In this document: one piece after another, positions 1 to 8,798 of the stretch
Layout of the letters: every line of letters starts with the position of its first letter
Position numbering within the stretch: the stretch's first letter is position 1
DNA from: Novibacillus thermophilus
GTDB lineage: Bacteria; Bacillota; Bacilli; Thermoactinomycetales; Novibacillaceae
NCBI RefSeq assembly: GCF_002005165.1
Contig: NZ_CP019699.1
Location: 2,728,001 to 2,792,000 of the forward strand
DNA length: 64,000 bases
Reading direction: 5' to 3'
Position numbers and translations under genes: made by a program
Notes under the pieces: model-generated
Database searches by the model: none
The model's input: only the letters and a program-made list of their open reading frames with translations
What the model was told of the DNA's origin: nothing

Positions 1-1131
1 CGATGCTTGTGCTGCGTCGGACATCTGGTAAAAGATAGCAAAAATAAGGAATTGTTTCACTAAATCCACCACTTCGCCATTGTCAGAGTACAAGTGTGCG
101 ATCTGTTCCCGGAAGAAGTACAGGAAAAGAGAAAAAATTGCCATCATGCCGATTGCCGACGTGACACCTAAGCGGGCGTACTGTTTAGCGTCGGCAAAAC
201 GTCTCCCTCCCGCTTCAAAACCGACGACAATTGTGAGCGCCATGGAGATACTCAGAGGGACCATGAACAACAGGGACGTGAAATTTATCGACGCTTGATG
301 GGCGGCGATCGTCACCGTGCTGAACATTGTGCTGACCAACAGGGTGACGACGGCAAAAATACTCGATTCAAAAAAGACGGAAAGCCCCATTGGAACACCG
401 ATCCGGAGCTGCTCTCTCCACGTCTTGAGCGAGGGGGAAAACCACTTGACGAATAGGTGATACGTGCGCATGTTTTTCACTTTAAAGGTGATGATGACAC
501 AAATGATAAAGATAAACCAATAAGTGGCAGCCGTCGCATACCCGACACCGATCCCGCCGAGAGCTGGAAAACCGAATTTGCCAAAAATGAAAAAATAGTT
601 GAGCACGACGTTGACTGGAACAACTAAGAGCATGATCGCCATCATAATGTGTGTATAACCTTGTGCGTCAAAAAAATAACGGAGGACATTGGCCGCGAAC
701 AGCGGGACAATGCCGAAGGACAGCCCGATTAAGAAGTGCTTAGTGATGTGGTGAACATTTGGTTCAAGCACCATGAGCGACAAGAGCGGTTCGAGAAATA
801 CAGCTCCCACTACCAAGACGATGACCGAGAGCAGGACGGACAAATAAAGCGACTGGGTCACCGACTCGCCGATTTTGTGGCGCTGTCCACTGCCTAGCAA
901 CTGGGAAACAATGGGGGTAACCGCCATTAAAATCCCGTTCATTCCAGTAAAAACGGGCATCCAAATGCTCGACCCTATGGCTACGCCGGCTAGATCGTCT
1001 GTACCCGAACGGCCGGCCATCATCGTGCCCACTAAGTTCATCGCATACAAGCCAACTTGGGTCACCATGATCGGCCAAAATATCTTGAAGAGTAGAGCGA
1101 CTTTTTCCTTTGGTGTTTGGGCGTGATGCAT
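1..1131 (-). CDS. MATE family multidrug/cation antiporter (3' part cut by window edge)
   Basis: Reading the minus strand from an ATG at 1131 gives 377 open codons that run off the left edge. The N-terminus (MHHAQTPKEKV) leads into a membrane segment with PIMVTQVGLYAMNLVGTMMA and later PIVSQLLGSG, the usual first-helix and loop pattern of NorM/MATE exporters, which swap Na+ or H+ for cationic drugs at the cytoplasmic membrane. Members are about 450 residues, so roughly 70 residues are missing. A GAGGG sequence lies upstream of the chosen ATG. It is a stand-alone minus-strand gene divergent from the serpin, and it is preceded by a promoter and an attenuator-like hairpin (separate entries). The substrate cannot be told from sequence. 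Confidence 0.85.
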   Translation of the reverse strand, partial: MHHAQTPKEKVALLFKIFWPIMVTQVGLYAMNLVGTMMAGRSGTDDLAGVAIGSSIWMPVFTGMNGILMAVTPIVSQLLGSGQRHKIGESVTQSLYLSVLLSVIVLVVGAVFLEPLLSLMVLEPNVHHITKHFLIGLSFGIVPLFAANVLRYFFDAQGYTHIMMAIMLLVVPVNVVLNYFFIFGKFGFPALGGIGVGYATAATYWFIFIICVIITFKVKNMRTYHLFVKWFSPSLKTWREQLRIGVPMGLSVFFESSIFAVVTLLVSTMFSTVTIAAHQASINFTSLLFMVPLSISMALTIVVGFEAGGRRFADAKQYARLGVTSAIGMMAIFSLFLYFFREQIAHLYSDNGEVVDLVKQFLIFAIFYQMSDAAQAS

Positions 1132-1170
1132 GGCGGCATCCCTCGCAATATATAAACGTTCATCCATACG

Positions 1171-1206
1171 AAAAACCCGGCATATTCTGAACGAATACCT
1201 CCCGGG
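1171..1206 (-). terminator. Terminator-like hairpin inside the MATE leader (possible attenuator)
   Basis: The minus strand reads CCCGG (1206-1202), then TATTC-GTTCA-GAATA as inner stem and loop, then CCGGG (1180-1176) followed by five T residues (1175-1171). No gene on the minus strand ends just upstream, so this hairpin lies between the promoter and the start codon of the MATE gene. This is the arrangement of a transcription attenuator. I could not match the ~45 nt ahead of it to a known riboswitch or T-box class. Confidence 0.5.
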
Positions 1207-1257
1207 CTTGGTTCCACTCTGTCGGAGAGAAAGCGACTTTTGTGTTGATTGTGATCT

Positions 1258-1286
1258 AATCTATCACGTCATTAGCATTTTTTCAA
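1258..1286 (-). promoter_or_regulatory. Sigma-A-type promoter of the MATE gene
   Basis: On the minus strand TTGAAA (1286-1281) and TAGATT (1263-1258) are separated by 17 bases. Transcription would begin near 1251, leaving a leader of about 120 nt before the ATG at 1131. Confidence 0.5.
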
Positions 1287-1368
1287 CTGACAACGGAGTG
1301 AAACACCTGGGCTTCCCGCTCGTCTAACGTAAGGAGACAAGAGGATCAGGAAGGACGGTGTATGTGCG

Positions 1369-2643
1369 ATGATACGTCGTCACGTGGGATACGTGTTGAC
1401 GACCGTTGTCGGAGTGGCTTTGTTGTTTGCTTCTGGCTGCGGTACGGAGAATGGCAATCCGAACGTTCCACCTAATGAAAAGGATGAAACGGCTTACGGA
1501 GCTGAAGACGCAGCAGAACGCGTGCTCGCGGCAAACAACCGGTTTGCGTTTGAACTGTTTGCGAACGTGAGGCTTGAAGATGCCGGGCCCAATACGTTTA
1601 TTTCTCCATTCAGTGTCGCCACCGCTCTGTCCATGACGTATAACGGGGCGGCAGAAGAGACGAAGGATGCCATGGCAGAAGTCTTACACGTGCGAGATCT
1701 CAGTATGGAAGACGTGAACCGCTCCCAGGCTGCGTTACACAGCGTAGTCGAACGAACGGATTCCGATGTGGAGCTCAATGTCGCCAACGCTCTTTGGGGC
1801 CGAGAAGGGACGCCGTTTCGACCGGATTTTATACGGCAAGTGGGAAAATTTTACAATGCGCAGGTGACAGAACTCGATTTTGACCATCCTCAAGCGCCTC
1901 ACGTCATCAACGAGTGGGTGCGAGAGGAAACGAACGGCAAAATTGAAGATATAGTAGACAGCATCGATCCGGAAACGTTCCTCTTCCTAATGAATGCCCT
2001 TTATTTTAAAGGGAAGTGGACAAATCCTTTTGATCCGGCGGGCACAGTAGACGCCGATTTTTACTTGCGAGACGGGGAAACAAAGCGAGTCCCGATGATG
2101 TCCCAGTCGGGAGAGTACGCATATTACGCAGGCAACGGATTTCAAGCTGTAGAGCTGCCTTACGGCAGTGGGCTATTCAGCATGACGATCTACCTTCCTG
2201 AAGATCGATCGAGCTCGGAAGCGTTTTACGCACAACTCAACGTTGAGAACTGGGCGAAATGGTCGACTGAGTTTGAAAAGATGTCTGGCACAATTCAACT
2301 TCCGCGCTTTCAGTTAACGTACGAAACAACATTAAACGAGGCGTTAAAAGCCATGGGCATGGAAATAGCGTTCGACGAACAGCGAGCCAATTTTCACCGG
2401 ATGGTTGACTTGTCAGCTGCCCCAGACGAGAATGCCTTTATTAAACAGGTGAAACACAAAACGTTTATCGAAGTGAACGAAGAAGGAGCAGAAGCATCCG
2501 GTGCGACTTCGGTTGAAGTGGGGATTGTGTCCGCTCCTGTCGACTCCTTTACTATGAGGGTGGACCGTCCGTTTTTCTTCACCATTCAAGACCGTGAAAC
2601 GGGAACGCTGTTGTTCATGGGAGCAGTCGAGGAGCCTGAATGA
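1369..2643 (+). CDS. Serpin-family protease inhibitor, secreted lipoprotein
   Basis: A 424-residue protein starting with a lipoprotein signal (hydrophobic VVGVALLF then ASGC, lipidated Cys24) and a short polar linker, followed by a complete serpin fold of about 375 residues. Serpin signatures are visible: NTFISPFSVATALSMTYNGA, NALYFKGKW, and a C-terminal RPFFFTIQDRETGTLLFMGAV. The reactive-loop hinge EEGAEASGAT (371-380) has the small residues needed for loop insertion, so it should be inhibitory. Counting the usual 17 residues from the hinge puts P1-P1' at Val387-Ser388, which would suit an elastase-like target; that is inference. It would sit on the outer face of the membrane. It is a single gene ending at a hairpin shared with the converging dat gene. 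Serpins are patchy in bacteria, so acquisition by transfer is plausible. Confidence 0.93.
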   Translation: MIRRHVGYVLTTVVGVALLFASGCGTENGNPNVPPNEKDETAYGAEDAAERVLAANNRFAFELFANVRLEDAGPNTFISPFSVATALSMTYNGAAEETKDAMAEVLHVRDLSMEDVNRSQAALHSVVERTDSDVELNVANALWGREGTPFRPDFIRQVGKFYNAQVTELDFDHPQAPHVINEWVREETNGKIEDIVDSIDPETFLFLMNALYFKGKWTNPFDPAGTVDADFYLRDGETKRVPMMSQSGEYAYYAGNGFQAVELPYGSGLFSMTIYLPEDRSSSEAFYAQLNVENWAKWSTEFEKMSGTIQLPRFQLTYETTLNEALKAMGMEIAFDEQRANFHRMVDLSAAPDENAFIKQVKHKTFIEVNEEGAEASGATSVEVGIVSAPVDSFTMRVDRPFFFTIQDRETGTLLFMGAVEEPE

Positions 2644-2710
2644 AGCAGTCCGCGCCATGGGTCGGGCATACACCTGGAATAACCTGTTCGGCTCAAGTCG
2701 TCCCGCAACA

Positions 2711-2747
2711 AAAAGCGCTTGTCTCCCACAAGGGGGACAGGCGCTTT
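2711..2747. terminator. Bidirectional terminator between serpin and dat
   Basis: AAAGCGC..GTC paired with GAC.GCGCTTT forms a strong hairpin; T runs flank it on both strands (longer on the minus strand, GCGCTTTTTG), so it can end both converging genes. Confidence 0.75.
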
Positions 2748-2755
2748 GCGGTGGC

Positions 2756-3610
2756 TCATTCAGCTTTCATCGCTGTCTCTTCCACTATGAGATCATAAAA
2801 AGCTCGTTGCAACTGCTTCGTCACGTCGCCGGGTTGGCCGTTCCCGATGGCGCGGTTGTCCACGTGGGTGACGGGACAGATTTCGATGGACGTGCCGGTG
2901 ACAAACACTTCGTCCGCTTCATACAGGTCTTCGCGCTTGAACGGCGTCTCCTTGACGTTCGTATTTAATTTTTCGGCTAGCTGGATCGCTGCGTGACGGG
3001 TGATGCCGTGTAGGATGAGATGGTTGGCCGGGTGCGTATAGAGTGTTCCGTTTTTGACGATGAATACGTTTGTCGAACTGCCTTCCGTAACGGTGTCGCT
3101 CCGGTGTAGAATGGCTTCTTGACACCCTTGTTCTACTGCTTTTTGCTTTGCCAACACACTTCCCAGCAGGTTTAGGCTTTTGATGTCACAGCGGAGCCAG
3201 CGGATATCGTCTGTCGTGATGGCGCGAATCCCCTCGGCGTGCAAGTCGCGTGGCGGGTTGCTATCCATGATGTAGCCGGTGAGCACGGGTGTCGCGGAGG
3301 TTGGAAACGGATGGCGGCGCGGCGCCGCTCCGCGGGTCACTTGAAGGTACACGCTGCACGTGCTCCGCCCTTCTTGCTCGATTAACGCTTGAACCTTCTC
3401 TTTTAGTCGTCCTATTGACACAGGGAGGTCCAGCATTAATTCGCGGGCGCTGCGCTCAAGGCGTTGCATGTGTTGATCCATGAGGAACGGTTGCCCGTTG
3501 TACACGCTAATGACTTCGTAAATCCCGTCTCCGAACTGGTAACCGCGGTCTTCTAAGTCAATTCGGACGTCTTCCCGGCTCTTGATCTGGTCGTTTACCA
3601 ATACAAGCAT
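2756..3610 (-). CDS. dat: D-amino acid aminotransferase
   Basis: PLP enzyme of fold type IV, which interconverts D-alanine/2-oxoglutarate with pyruvate/D-glutamate and so feeds D-amino acids to peptidoglycan. From the ATG at 3610 it is 284 residues, the usual length. The catalytic lysine is Lys144 in DIKSLNLLGS and the cofactor-contacting Glu is Glu176 in VTEGSSTN. N-terminal YQFGDGIYEVI is the family signature. The start is chosen because AAAGGAGA lies just upstream; a longer open frame reaching 3703 lacks a ribosome site. Branched-chain aminotransferases are the nearest alternative, but the size and the SLNLL sequence after the lysine fit Dat. It is a monocistronic gene ending at the shared hairpin. 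Confidence 0.93.
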   Translation of the reverse strand: MLVLVNDQIKSREDVRIDLEDRGYQFGDGIYEVISVYNGQPFLMDQHMQRLERSARELMLDLPVSIGRLKEKVQALIEQEGRSTCSVYLQVTRGAAPRRHPFPTSATPVLTGYIMDSNPPRDLHAEGIRAITTDDIRWLRCDIKSLNLLGSVLAKQKAVEQGCQEAILHRSDTVTEGSSTNVFIVKNGTLYTHPANHLILHGITRHAAIQLAEKLNTNVKETPFKREDLYEADEVFVTGTSIEICPVTHVDNRAIGNGQPGDVTKQLQRAFYDLIVEETAMKAE

Positions 3611-3833
3611 CTTTCCGTCTCCTTTATTCAGTGTCATAGCATTAGTGTGCAGAAATCGGCCAAAAGTTTCAACCGATGATATCCTATCACGTCCACGCCC
3701 CACGTCAATACTTGATCAGCGCCAAAAATGCAAGCCGTCAAAAAATGAGGAATAAAGTGTACGGCAGGGTTTGGACAAGCTAAGGGGGAGAAAATAGTGA
3801 GAAAGGAGACGAATTGGGCGATTTACAACGGTA

Positions 3834-3861
3834 TTTACACTATATATAGTAGTGTTATAAT
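3834..3861 (+). promoter_or_regulatory. Sigma-A promoter of nrdJ
   Basis: TTTACA (3834-3839), 16 bases, TATAAT (3856-3861). The first NrdR box overlaps the -35 element and the spacer, and the second lies just downstream of the -10 element, so NrdR binding would block polymerase. Confidence 0.65.
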
Positions 3862-3884
3862 GAAAATTACATATATATAGTGCT
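3837..3884 (+). promoter_or_regulatory. Tandem NrdR boxes (operator of the ribonucleotide reductase gene)
   Basis: Two near-palindromes, ACACTATATATAGTAG (3837-3852) and ACATATATATAGTGCT (3869-3884), match the NrdR box consensus. Their start-to-start distance is 32 bp, three helical turns, the spacing NrdR needs to bind both. NrdR represses ribonucleotide reductase genes when dATP/ATP signals sufficient dNTPs. Confidence 0.9.
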
Positions 3885-3919
3885 GAGTGCGCGACACTCG
3901 GCAACGAGGAGGACTCACC

Positions 3920-6900
3920 TTGAAGATTAAACGCTACTATACAAAGCCGGGAGAAGATCCCTTTGCATCAGTGGAATATACGCTGAGGGATTCGCGCATT
4001 ACGAATCCAGACGGATCTGTCGTGTTTGAAATGAAAGGGGCAGAAGTGCCGAAACATTGGTCGCAAGTCGCGGCTGACATTATGATTTCTAAGTACTTCC
4101 GAAAGGCCGGAGTGCCGCAAACTGATGAAAACGGCGAACCGATTTTGGACGAGAACGGGAAGCCGGTCACAGGACCCGAGAGAAGCGTTAAGCAGGTTGT
4201 CCACCGTTTAGCGGGATGCTGGCGGGACTGGGGGGAACGGTACGGCTATTTTGATACAAAAGAGGACGCACAGGCCTTTTACGATGAGCTCGTGTACATG
4301 ATGCTTCACCAGATGGCTGCGCCCAACTCGCCGCAGTGGTTCAACACTGGGCTCGCTTACGCTTACAATATTACCGGGAAGTCACAAGGCCACTACTACG
4401 TGGACCCTGAGACGGAAGAGATAAAACAGGGTAAAGATGCGTATACACGTCCACAGCCCCACGCTTGCTTCATCCAATCCATCGAAGACGACCTCGTGAA
4501 CGAAGGCGGCATTATGGATCTGTGGGTGCGGGAAGCGCGCCTGTTCAAGTACGGCAGCGGAACGGGGACGAACTTCTCCAACATCCGCGGCAAAGGGGAA
4601 CCGCTGTCCGGCGGTGGGAGTTCGTCCGGACTGCTCTCCTTTTTGAAAATCGGCGACCGCGCCGCCGGCGCCATTAAGTCCGGCGGAACGACGAGGCGGG
4701 CGGCGAAGATGGTCTGTCTCGATTTGGACCATCCGGACGTCGAGGAATTCATTAACTGGAAGGCGAACGAAGAAAAGAAGGTGCGGGCGCTCATTGAAGC
4801 CGGGTACGATCCGTCGTTTAACGGAGAGGCGTACGAAACGGTGTCCGGACAGAACTCCAACAACTCGGTGCGCGTCCCGAATGCGTTCTTTAAAGCGGTA
4901 GAAGAAGATGGGACGTGGAAGCTGATTCGCCGCACTGACGGCAAGGTCAGCAAAGAACTGCGGGCCCGCGATCTGTGGGATCAAATCGCCGATGCGGCCT
5001 GGGAGTGTGCGGACCCCGGAATCCAGTGTGACGATACGATTAACGAATGGCACACGTGTCCAGCCGGAAGTGACGGTCAACTTGGTGCCAAGCACAACCG
5101 CATCAACGCGTCCAACCCGTGTTCGGAGTACATGTTTTTGGACAATACGGCGTGTAACCTCGCGTCCCTCAACTTGCTGAAATTTTTTGACGCCGAACGC
5201 CGCCAGTTCGATATAGACGGACTGGAACACAGTGTCCGGTTATGGACGATCGTGCTGGAAATCTCGGTGCTGATGGCCCAGTTTCCGTCCAAAGAAATCG
5301 CGAGGCTGTCTTACGAATTCCGGACACTCGGGCTCGGCTACGCGAATATCGGGACGGTGTTAATGGTGTCCGGCATCCCGTACGATTCGAAGGAGGCATT
5401 GGCCATTACGGGAGCCGTCACAGCGATCATGACCGGTACAGCTTACGCCACGTCGGCTGAAATGGCGAAGGAGCTCGGCCCGTTCAAAGCGTACAAACAC
5501 AACAGGGAGCACATGCTGCGGGTTATTCGCAACCACCGCCGCGCCAGTTACGATGCTCCGGAAGACGAGTACGAAGGGCTGACGATCAAACCACTCGGCA
5601 TCAGTGAAGAACACTGTCCGAAAGATTTGCTCGCGGCGGCCCGTACGAGCTGGGACAAAGCGTTGGAGTTAGGGGAACAATACGGATACCGCAACGCGCA
5701 AGTCACAGTGCTGGCGCCGACCGGCACCATCGGGCTGTTGATGGATTGCGACACGACAGGTGTCGAACCGGATTTTGCCCTGGTCAAATTTAAAAAGCTG
5801 GCCGGCGGCGGTTACTTCAAAATCGCCAACCAATCCATCCGCCCGGCCTTGAAAAACTTGGGTTACAACGAGAAGCAAATTGAAGACATTTTGACTTACG
5901 TAACCGGGACTCTCTCGTTAGACGGCGCTCCTCACATCAACCGGGAGTCGCTCAAAAACATTGGCTTTACAGACGATGACATCAAGAAAGTGGAAGACGC
6001 CCTTCCAACAGTGTTCGAACTGCCTTACGCGTTTAATGTGTCGACACTCGGGGAAGAGTGTTTGTCCCGCTTAGGGTTTACGCCGGAACAATACCAATCC
6101 CCAGAGTTTGACTTGTTGAAGGCACTCGGCTTTACGCAAGAGCAGATCGACGAAGCGAACGACGTCATTTGCGGTATGCTGACGACGGAAGGCGCTCCGC
6201 ACTTGAAGGAAGAGCACTATCCCGTATTCGACACAGCGAACAAATGCGGCAAACACGGAACCCGTTACATCCACTACATGGGGCACATTCGGATGATGGC
6301 CGCTGCCCAGCCGTTTTTGAGCGGTGCCATTTCCAAGACGATCAACATGCCAGAACACGCAACACGAAAGGACATTCAGCACGCTTACTGGGAAAGCTGG
6401 AAGTACGGCTTAAAAGCGATCTCCATTTACCGGGACGGTTCGAAAAGTTCCCAACCGCTCAACAGCAAGGGAGATAAAAATGAGACAAAAGAAACCGACA
6501 CGGCAGTGGAAACAGATATCCAAGGAGCGGAAACAGTCCAACCTGCGGCCACTTCTGGCGAGTACAGGGAGTTCATCGCCAAAGGGCATGCGACAAGCGA
6601 ACGGCGCCGGCTACCGCGTCAGCGGGAAGGGTTCACCCAGGAAGCACGCATAGCGGGGCAGAAAATTTTTGTGCGAACAGGTGAATACGAAGACGGCTCC
6701 CTGGGGGAACTGTTCATTGACATGCACAAAGCGGGGACGACGATGCGCGGGATGTTGGACGCTTTTGCTGTAGCCGTGTCACTCGGCCTGCAGCACGGCG
6801 TTCCCCTTGAAAAATACGTCGACGCCTTCACCTTTACGCGGTTTGAGCCGGCCGGTGTAGTAGATCACCCGAACATTAAGATGGCCACTTCCGTCGTCGA

Positions 6901-7234
6901 CTACGTGTTCCGGATGATCGGCATGGAGTATTTAGGCCGAAAAGACTTTGTTCAAGTGCCGCCAGCCGATGAAGAGCTCCGCTACTACCAAAACAAGTTG
7001 AAACAGCAGGAGAGAAAAAATCGAACTGCCGATGTCAAACAAACGGCAACTCAAAGGGAGATGGAACAATCGGCGGACAAACCAACCTTACCCCAGCTTG
7101 CCGAGCCAAAGTTGAACAGTGCGAAAGTGGCGAGCAACGGCGCTCCCATCTGCACTGAGTGCGGCGGCATGACGAAGCAAAGCGGGACGTGTTACGTCTG
7201 CCTCGACTGCGGTTCGACGACAGGTTGTTCGTAA
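3920..7234 (+). CDS. nrdJ: Class II adenosylcobalamin-dependent ribonucleoside-diphosphate reductase
   Basis: Reduces ribonucleotides to deoxyribonucleotides in the cytosol using a thiyl radical generated from coenzyme B12, independent of oxygen. The 1104-residue protein has NSPQWFNTG (about 136-144), ACFIQS (Cys183), FKYGSGTGTNFS, the NPCSEY loop holding the radical cysteine, and LAPTGTIGLLMDCDTTGVEPD. The C-terminal ~25 residues are a cysteine-rich tail (CTECGG..CYVCLDCGS) of the kind that re-reduces the active site. A low-complexity acidic linker near residue 845-880 separates the barrel from the C-terminal domain. The TTG at 3920 is chosen because GAGGAGG sits at 3907-3913; an upstream GTG at 3887 lacks one and overlaps the operator region. 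It is monocistronic, controlled by the NrdR boxes, and ends at a strong terminator. Confidence 0.95.
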   Translation: MKIKRYYTKPGEDPFASVEYTLRDSRITNPDGSVVFEMKGAEVPKHWSQVAADIMISKYFRKAGVPQTDENGEPILDENGKPVTGPERSVKQVVHRLAGCWRDWGERYGYFDTKEDAQAFYDELVYMMLHQMAAPNSPQWFNTGLAYAYNITGKSQGHYYVDPETEEIKQGKDAYTRPQPHACFIQSIEDDLVNEGGIMDLWVREARLFKYGSGTGTNFSNIRGKGEPLSGGGSSSGLLSFLKIGDRAAGAIKSGGTTRRAAKMVCLDLDHPDVEEFINWKANEEKKVRALIEAGYDPSFNGEAYETVSGQNSNNSVRVPNAFFKAVEEDGTWKLIRRTDGKVSKELRARDLWDQIADAAWECADPGIQCDDTINEWHTCPAGSDGQLGAKHNRINASNPCSEYMFLDNTACNLASLNLLKFFDAERRQFDIDGLEHSVRLWTIVLEISVLMAQFPSKEIARLSYEFRTLGLGYANIGTVLMVSGIPYDSKEALAITGAVTAIMTGTAYATSAEMAKELGPFKAYKHNREHMLRVIRNHRRASYDAPEDEYEGLTIKPLGISEEHCPKDLLAAARTSWDKALELGEQYGYRNAQVTVLAPTGTIGLLMDCDTTGVEPDFALVKFKKLAGGGYFKIANQSIRPALKNLGYNEKQIEDILTYVTGTLSLDGAPHINRESLKNIGFTDDDIKKVEDALPTVFELPYAFNVSTLGEECLSRLGFTPEQYQSPEFDLLKALGFTQEQIDEANDVICGMLTTEGAPHLKEEHYPVFDTANKCGKHGTRYIHYMGHIRMMAAAQPFLSGAISKTINMPEHATRKDIQHAYWESWKYGLKAISIYRDGSKSSQPLNSKGDKNETKETDTAVETDIQGAETVQPAATSGEYREFIAKGHATSERRRLPRQREGFTQEARIAGQKIFVRTGEYEDGSLGELFIDMHKAGTTMRGMLDAFAVAVSLGLQHGVPLEKYVDAFTFTRFEPAGVVDHPNIKMATSVVDYVFRMIGMEYLGRKDFVQVPPADEELRYYQNKLKQQERKNRTADVKQTATQREMEQSADKPTLPQLAEPKLNSAKVASNGAPICTECGGMTKQSGTCYVCLDCGSTTGCS

Positions 7235-7250
7235 GATCGGCTTTTGTACG

Positions 7251-7278
7251 GGCGCTTCCTTTAGGGGAGGCGCCTTTT
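7251..7278 (+). terminator. Terminator after nrdJ
   Basis: GGCGCTTCC-TTTAGG-GGAGGCGCC followed by TTTT. The remaining ~170 bases to the next gene hold no gene that I can see. Confidence 0.85.
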
Positions 7279-7451
7279 CATACTACACATCCTGCACCAC
7301 TTCTTTCCATTGTGGAGACAGCTTCCGCATTCCACGCAGAAAAATGACAGGAGAACTGGGATCCGTAGAGCATAAATGGCAGAAAAAGTTGCGCGAGAGG
7401 ACTGTTTCGGTCACAATATAATGGACGATGTCACTGCGGGAGATATAAAAT

Positions 7452-8183
7452 ATGCGTATATTCGCCATAGCCGATTTACACTTGTCGTTTAATAAAGACG
7501 TCACCTTGTACGACATCGACGCGGAGAAAGACCAATACAAACCCATGGACGTATTTTGCGGGTGGGAGCGTCACTTTGACAAAATTCGGGATAATTGGTT
7601 GCAAAGCGTATCCGAAAACGACACCGTGCTCATTCCCGGAGACATCAGCTGGGCCATGAAGCTGGAGCAAGCTGTCCACGACTTTCGCTGGATTCACCAG
7701 CTTCCTGGCCGGAAAGTGATGTCACCGGGCAACCACTGCTACTACGTGACGACTAAAAAGAAAATTCGCAGCGTCCTTCCTGAAAGTATGGAGTGGATTG
7801 ACGGAGACTACACACTGGTGGGAGACTATGTAGTGGTTGCAACGCGGGGGTGGATACTGCCACAAGATGCCGACTGGGATGAAACGTATGACCGCAAAAT
7901 ACACGACCGTCAAGTGGGGCGCCTCAACCTCGCCCTGGAAAGTGCGCGGAAAGATCACCCCGAAAGACCGGTCATCGCCATGTTGCATTACCCACCGCTT
8001 ACGACTTACGCTCCGGACAGCGACTTTTTTCACGTGTTGAAACAGTACGACGTCGAGTTATGCCTTTACGGTCACCTGCACGGAAACGCGCACCGAACTG
8101 CGATTAACGGTGAAGTGGACGGAATTGAACTGCGCCTCGTCTCGTGTGATTATTTGAATTTTAACCTGTTGCGAGTCCGATGA
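7452..8183 (+). CDS. Calcineurin-like metallophosphoesterase (COG1768 type)
   Basis: A 243-residue cytosolic protein with the metal-binding motifs of the calcineurin-like fold in order: IADLHLS (DxH) at 7-13, LIPGDISWAM (GD) near residue 60, PGNHCYY (GNH) near 95, AMLHYPPL, and YGHLHGNAH (GHxH). The third motif has Cys where most family members have Asp/Glu after GNH. Length fits the group of predicted phosphohydrolases conserved in Bacilli and Clostridia; the natural substrate is unknown. The ATG at 7452 follows GGGAG at a 10-base distance. It stands alone ahead of mntR. Confidence 0.8.
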   Translation: MRIFAIADLHLSFNKDVTLYDIDAEKDQYKPMDVFCGWERHFDKIRDNWLQSVSENDTVLIPGDISWAMKLEQAVHDFRWIHQLPGRKVMSPGNHCYYVTTKKKIRSVLPESMEWIDGDYTLVGDYVVVATRGWILPQDADWDETYDRKIHDRQVGRLNLALESARKDHPERPVIAMLHYPPLTTYAPDSDFFHVLKQYDVELCLYGHLHGNAHRTAINGEVDGIELRLVSCDYLNFNLLRVR

Positions 8184-8253
8184 CAGGTCTCGACTGTGTT
8201 ATGATAGAGTGGACGGATGAAAAGGACGAACGAAAGTAGAGGAGGAAGTCGAG

Positions 8254-8715
8254 ATGCCGACACCAAGCATGGAAGACTATTTGGAGCGCATCTATCAACT
8301 GATAGAAGACAAAGGGTACGCCCGCGTTTCAGACATTGCCGAACACTTGGACGTGCATCCGTCTTCGGTGACGAAAATGGTGCAAAAACTGGATGAAAAA
8401 AAGTATTTAGTGTACGAAAAATACCGCGGTCTCATTTTAACCCCGAAAGGCAAAAAAATGGGCAAACGCTTGGTGGATCGGCATGAGCTGTTAGAAGAGT
8501 TCCTTCGCATCATTGGCGTGGATGAGGACCTCATCTATTCAGACGTAGAAGGCATCGAACACCACTTGAGCTGGGATGCCATTACGTGCTTGGAATACTT
8601 GGTAGAGTACTTCCGCGACGACCCGAAGAGGATTGAGGATTTACATATGCTCAAAGCTGCCGACGAAGCGGAAGAAGCGGAAATGGAAGAAAAAAATAGA
8701 GGAGACAGTCGGTAA
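8254..8715 (+). CDS. mntR: Manganese-dependent transcriptional regulator MntR
   Basis: DtxR/MntR-family repressor that senses Mn2+ and shuts off manganese uptake. The 153-residue protein has an N-terminal winged helix ([12 protein letters not shown] at 35-46) and a dimerisation domain. All manganese ligands known from B. subtilis are in the same positions: Asp8, Glu11, His77, Glu99, Glu102 and His103. It has a slightly longer acidic tail than the ~142-residue B. subtilis protein. GAGGAGG-type ribosome site precedes the ATG. mntR followed by the patatin gene is the B. subtilis yqhN-yqhO order. Confidence 0.95.
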   Translation: MPTPSMEDYLERIYQLIEDKGYARVSDIAEHLDVHPSSVTKMVQKLDEKKYLVYEKYRGLILTPKGKKMGKRLVDRHELLEEFLRIIGVDEDLIYSDVEGIEHHLSWDAITCLEYLVEYFRDDPKRIEDLHMLKAADEAEEAEMEEKNRGDSR

Positions 8716-8749
8716 AAAACCTGCGATCGTCACGATGGCAGGTTTTTTT
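8715..8749 (+). terminator. Terminator after mntR
   Basis: AAAAACCTGC paired with GCAGGTTTTTTT around a loop that itself contains a short ATCGT/ACGAT stem; it starts at the mntR stop codon. Confidence 0.85.
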
Positions 8750-8798
8750 GTGAAACTGCATCATACGATATACACAAAGGGAGATGGAGGTGGTGCCG

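Noticed and set aside
1205-1225. T-box motif in the MATE leader (AGAGTGGAACCAAG)
   Set aside because: Several of the 14 conserved bases differ and the leader from the predicted start is far too short for a T-box stem I.
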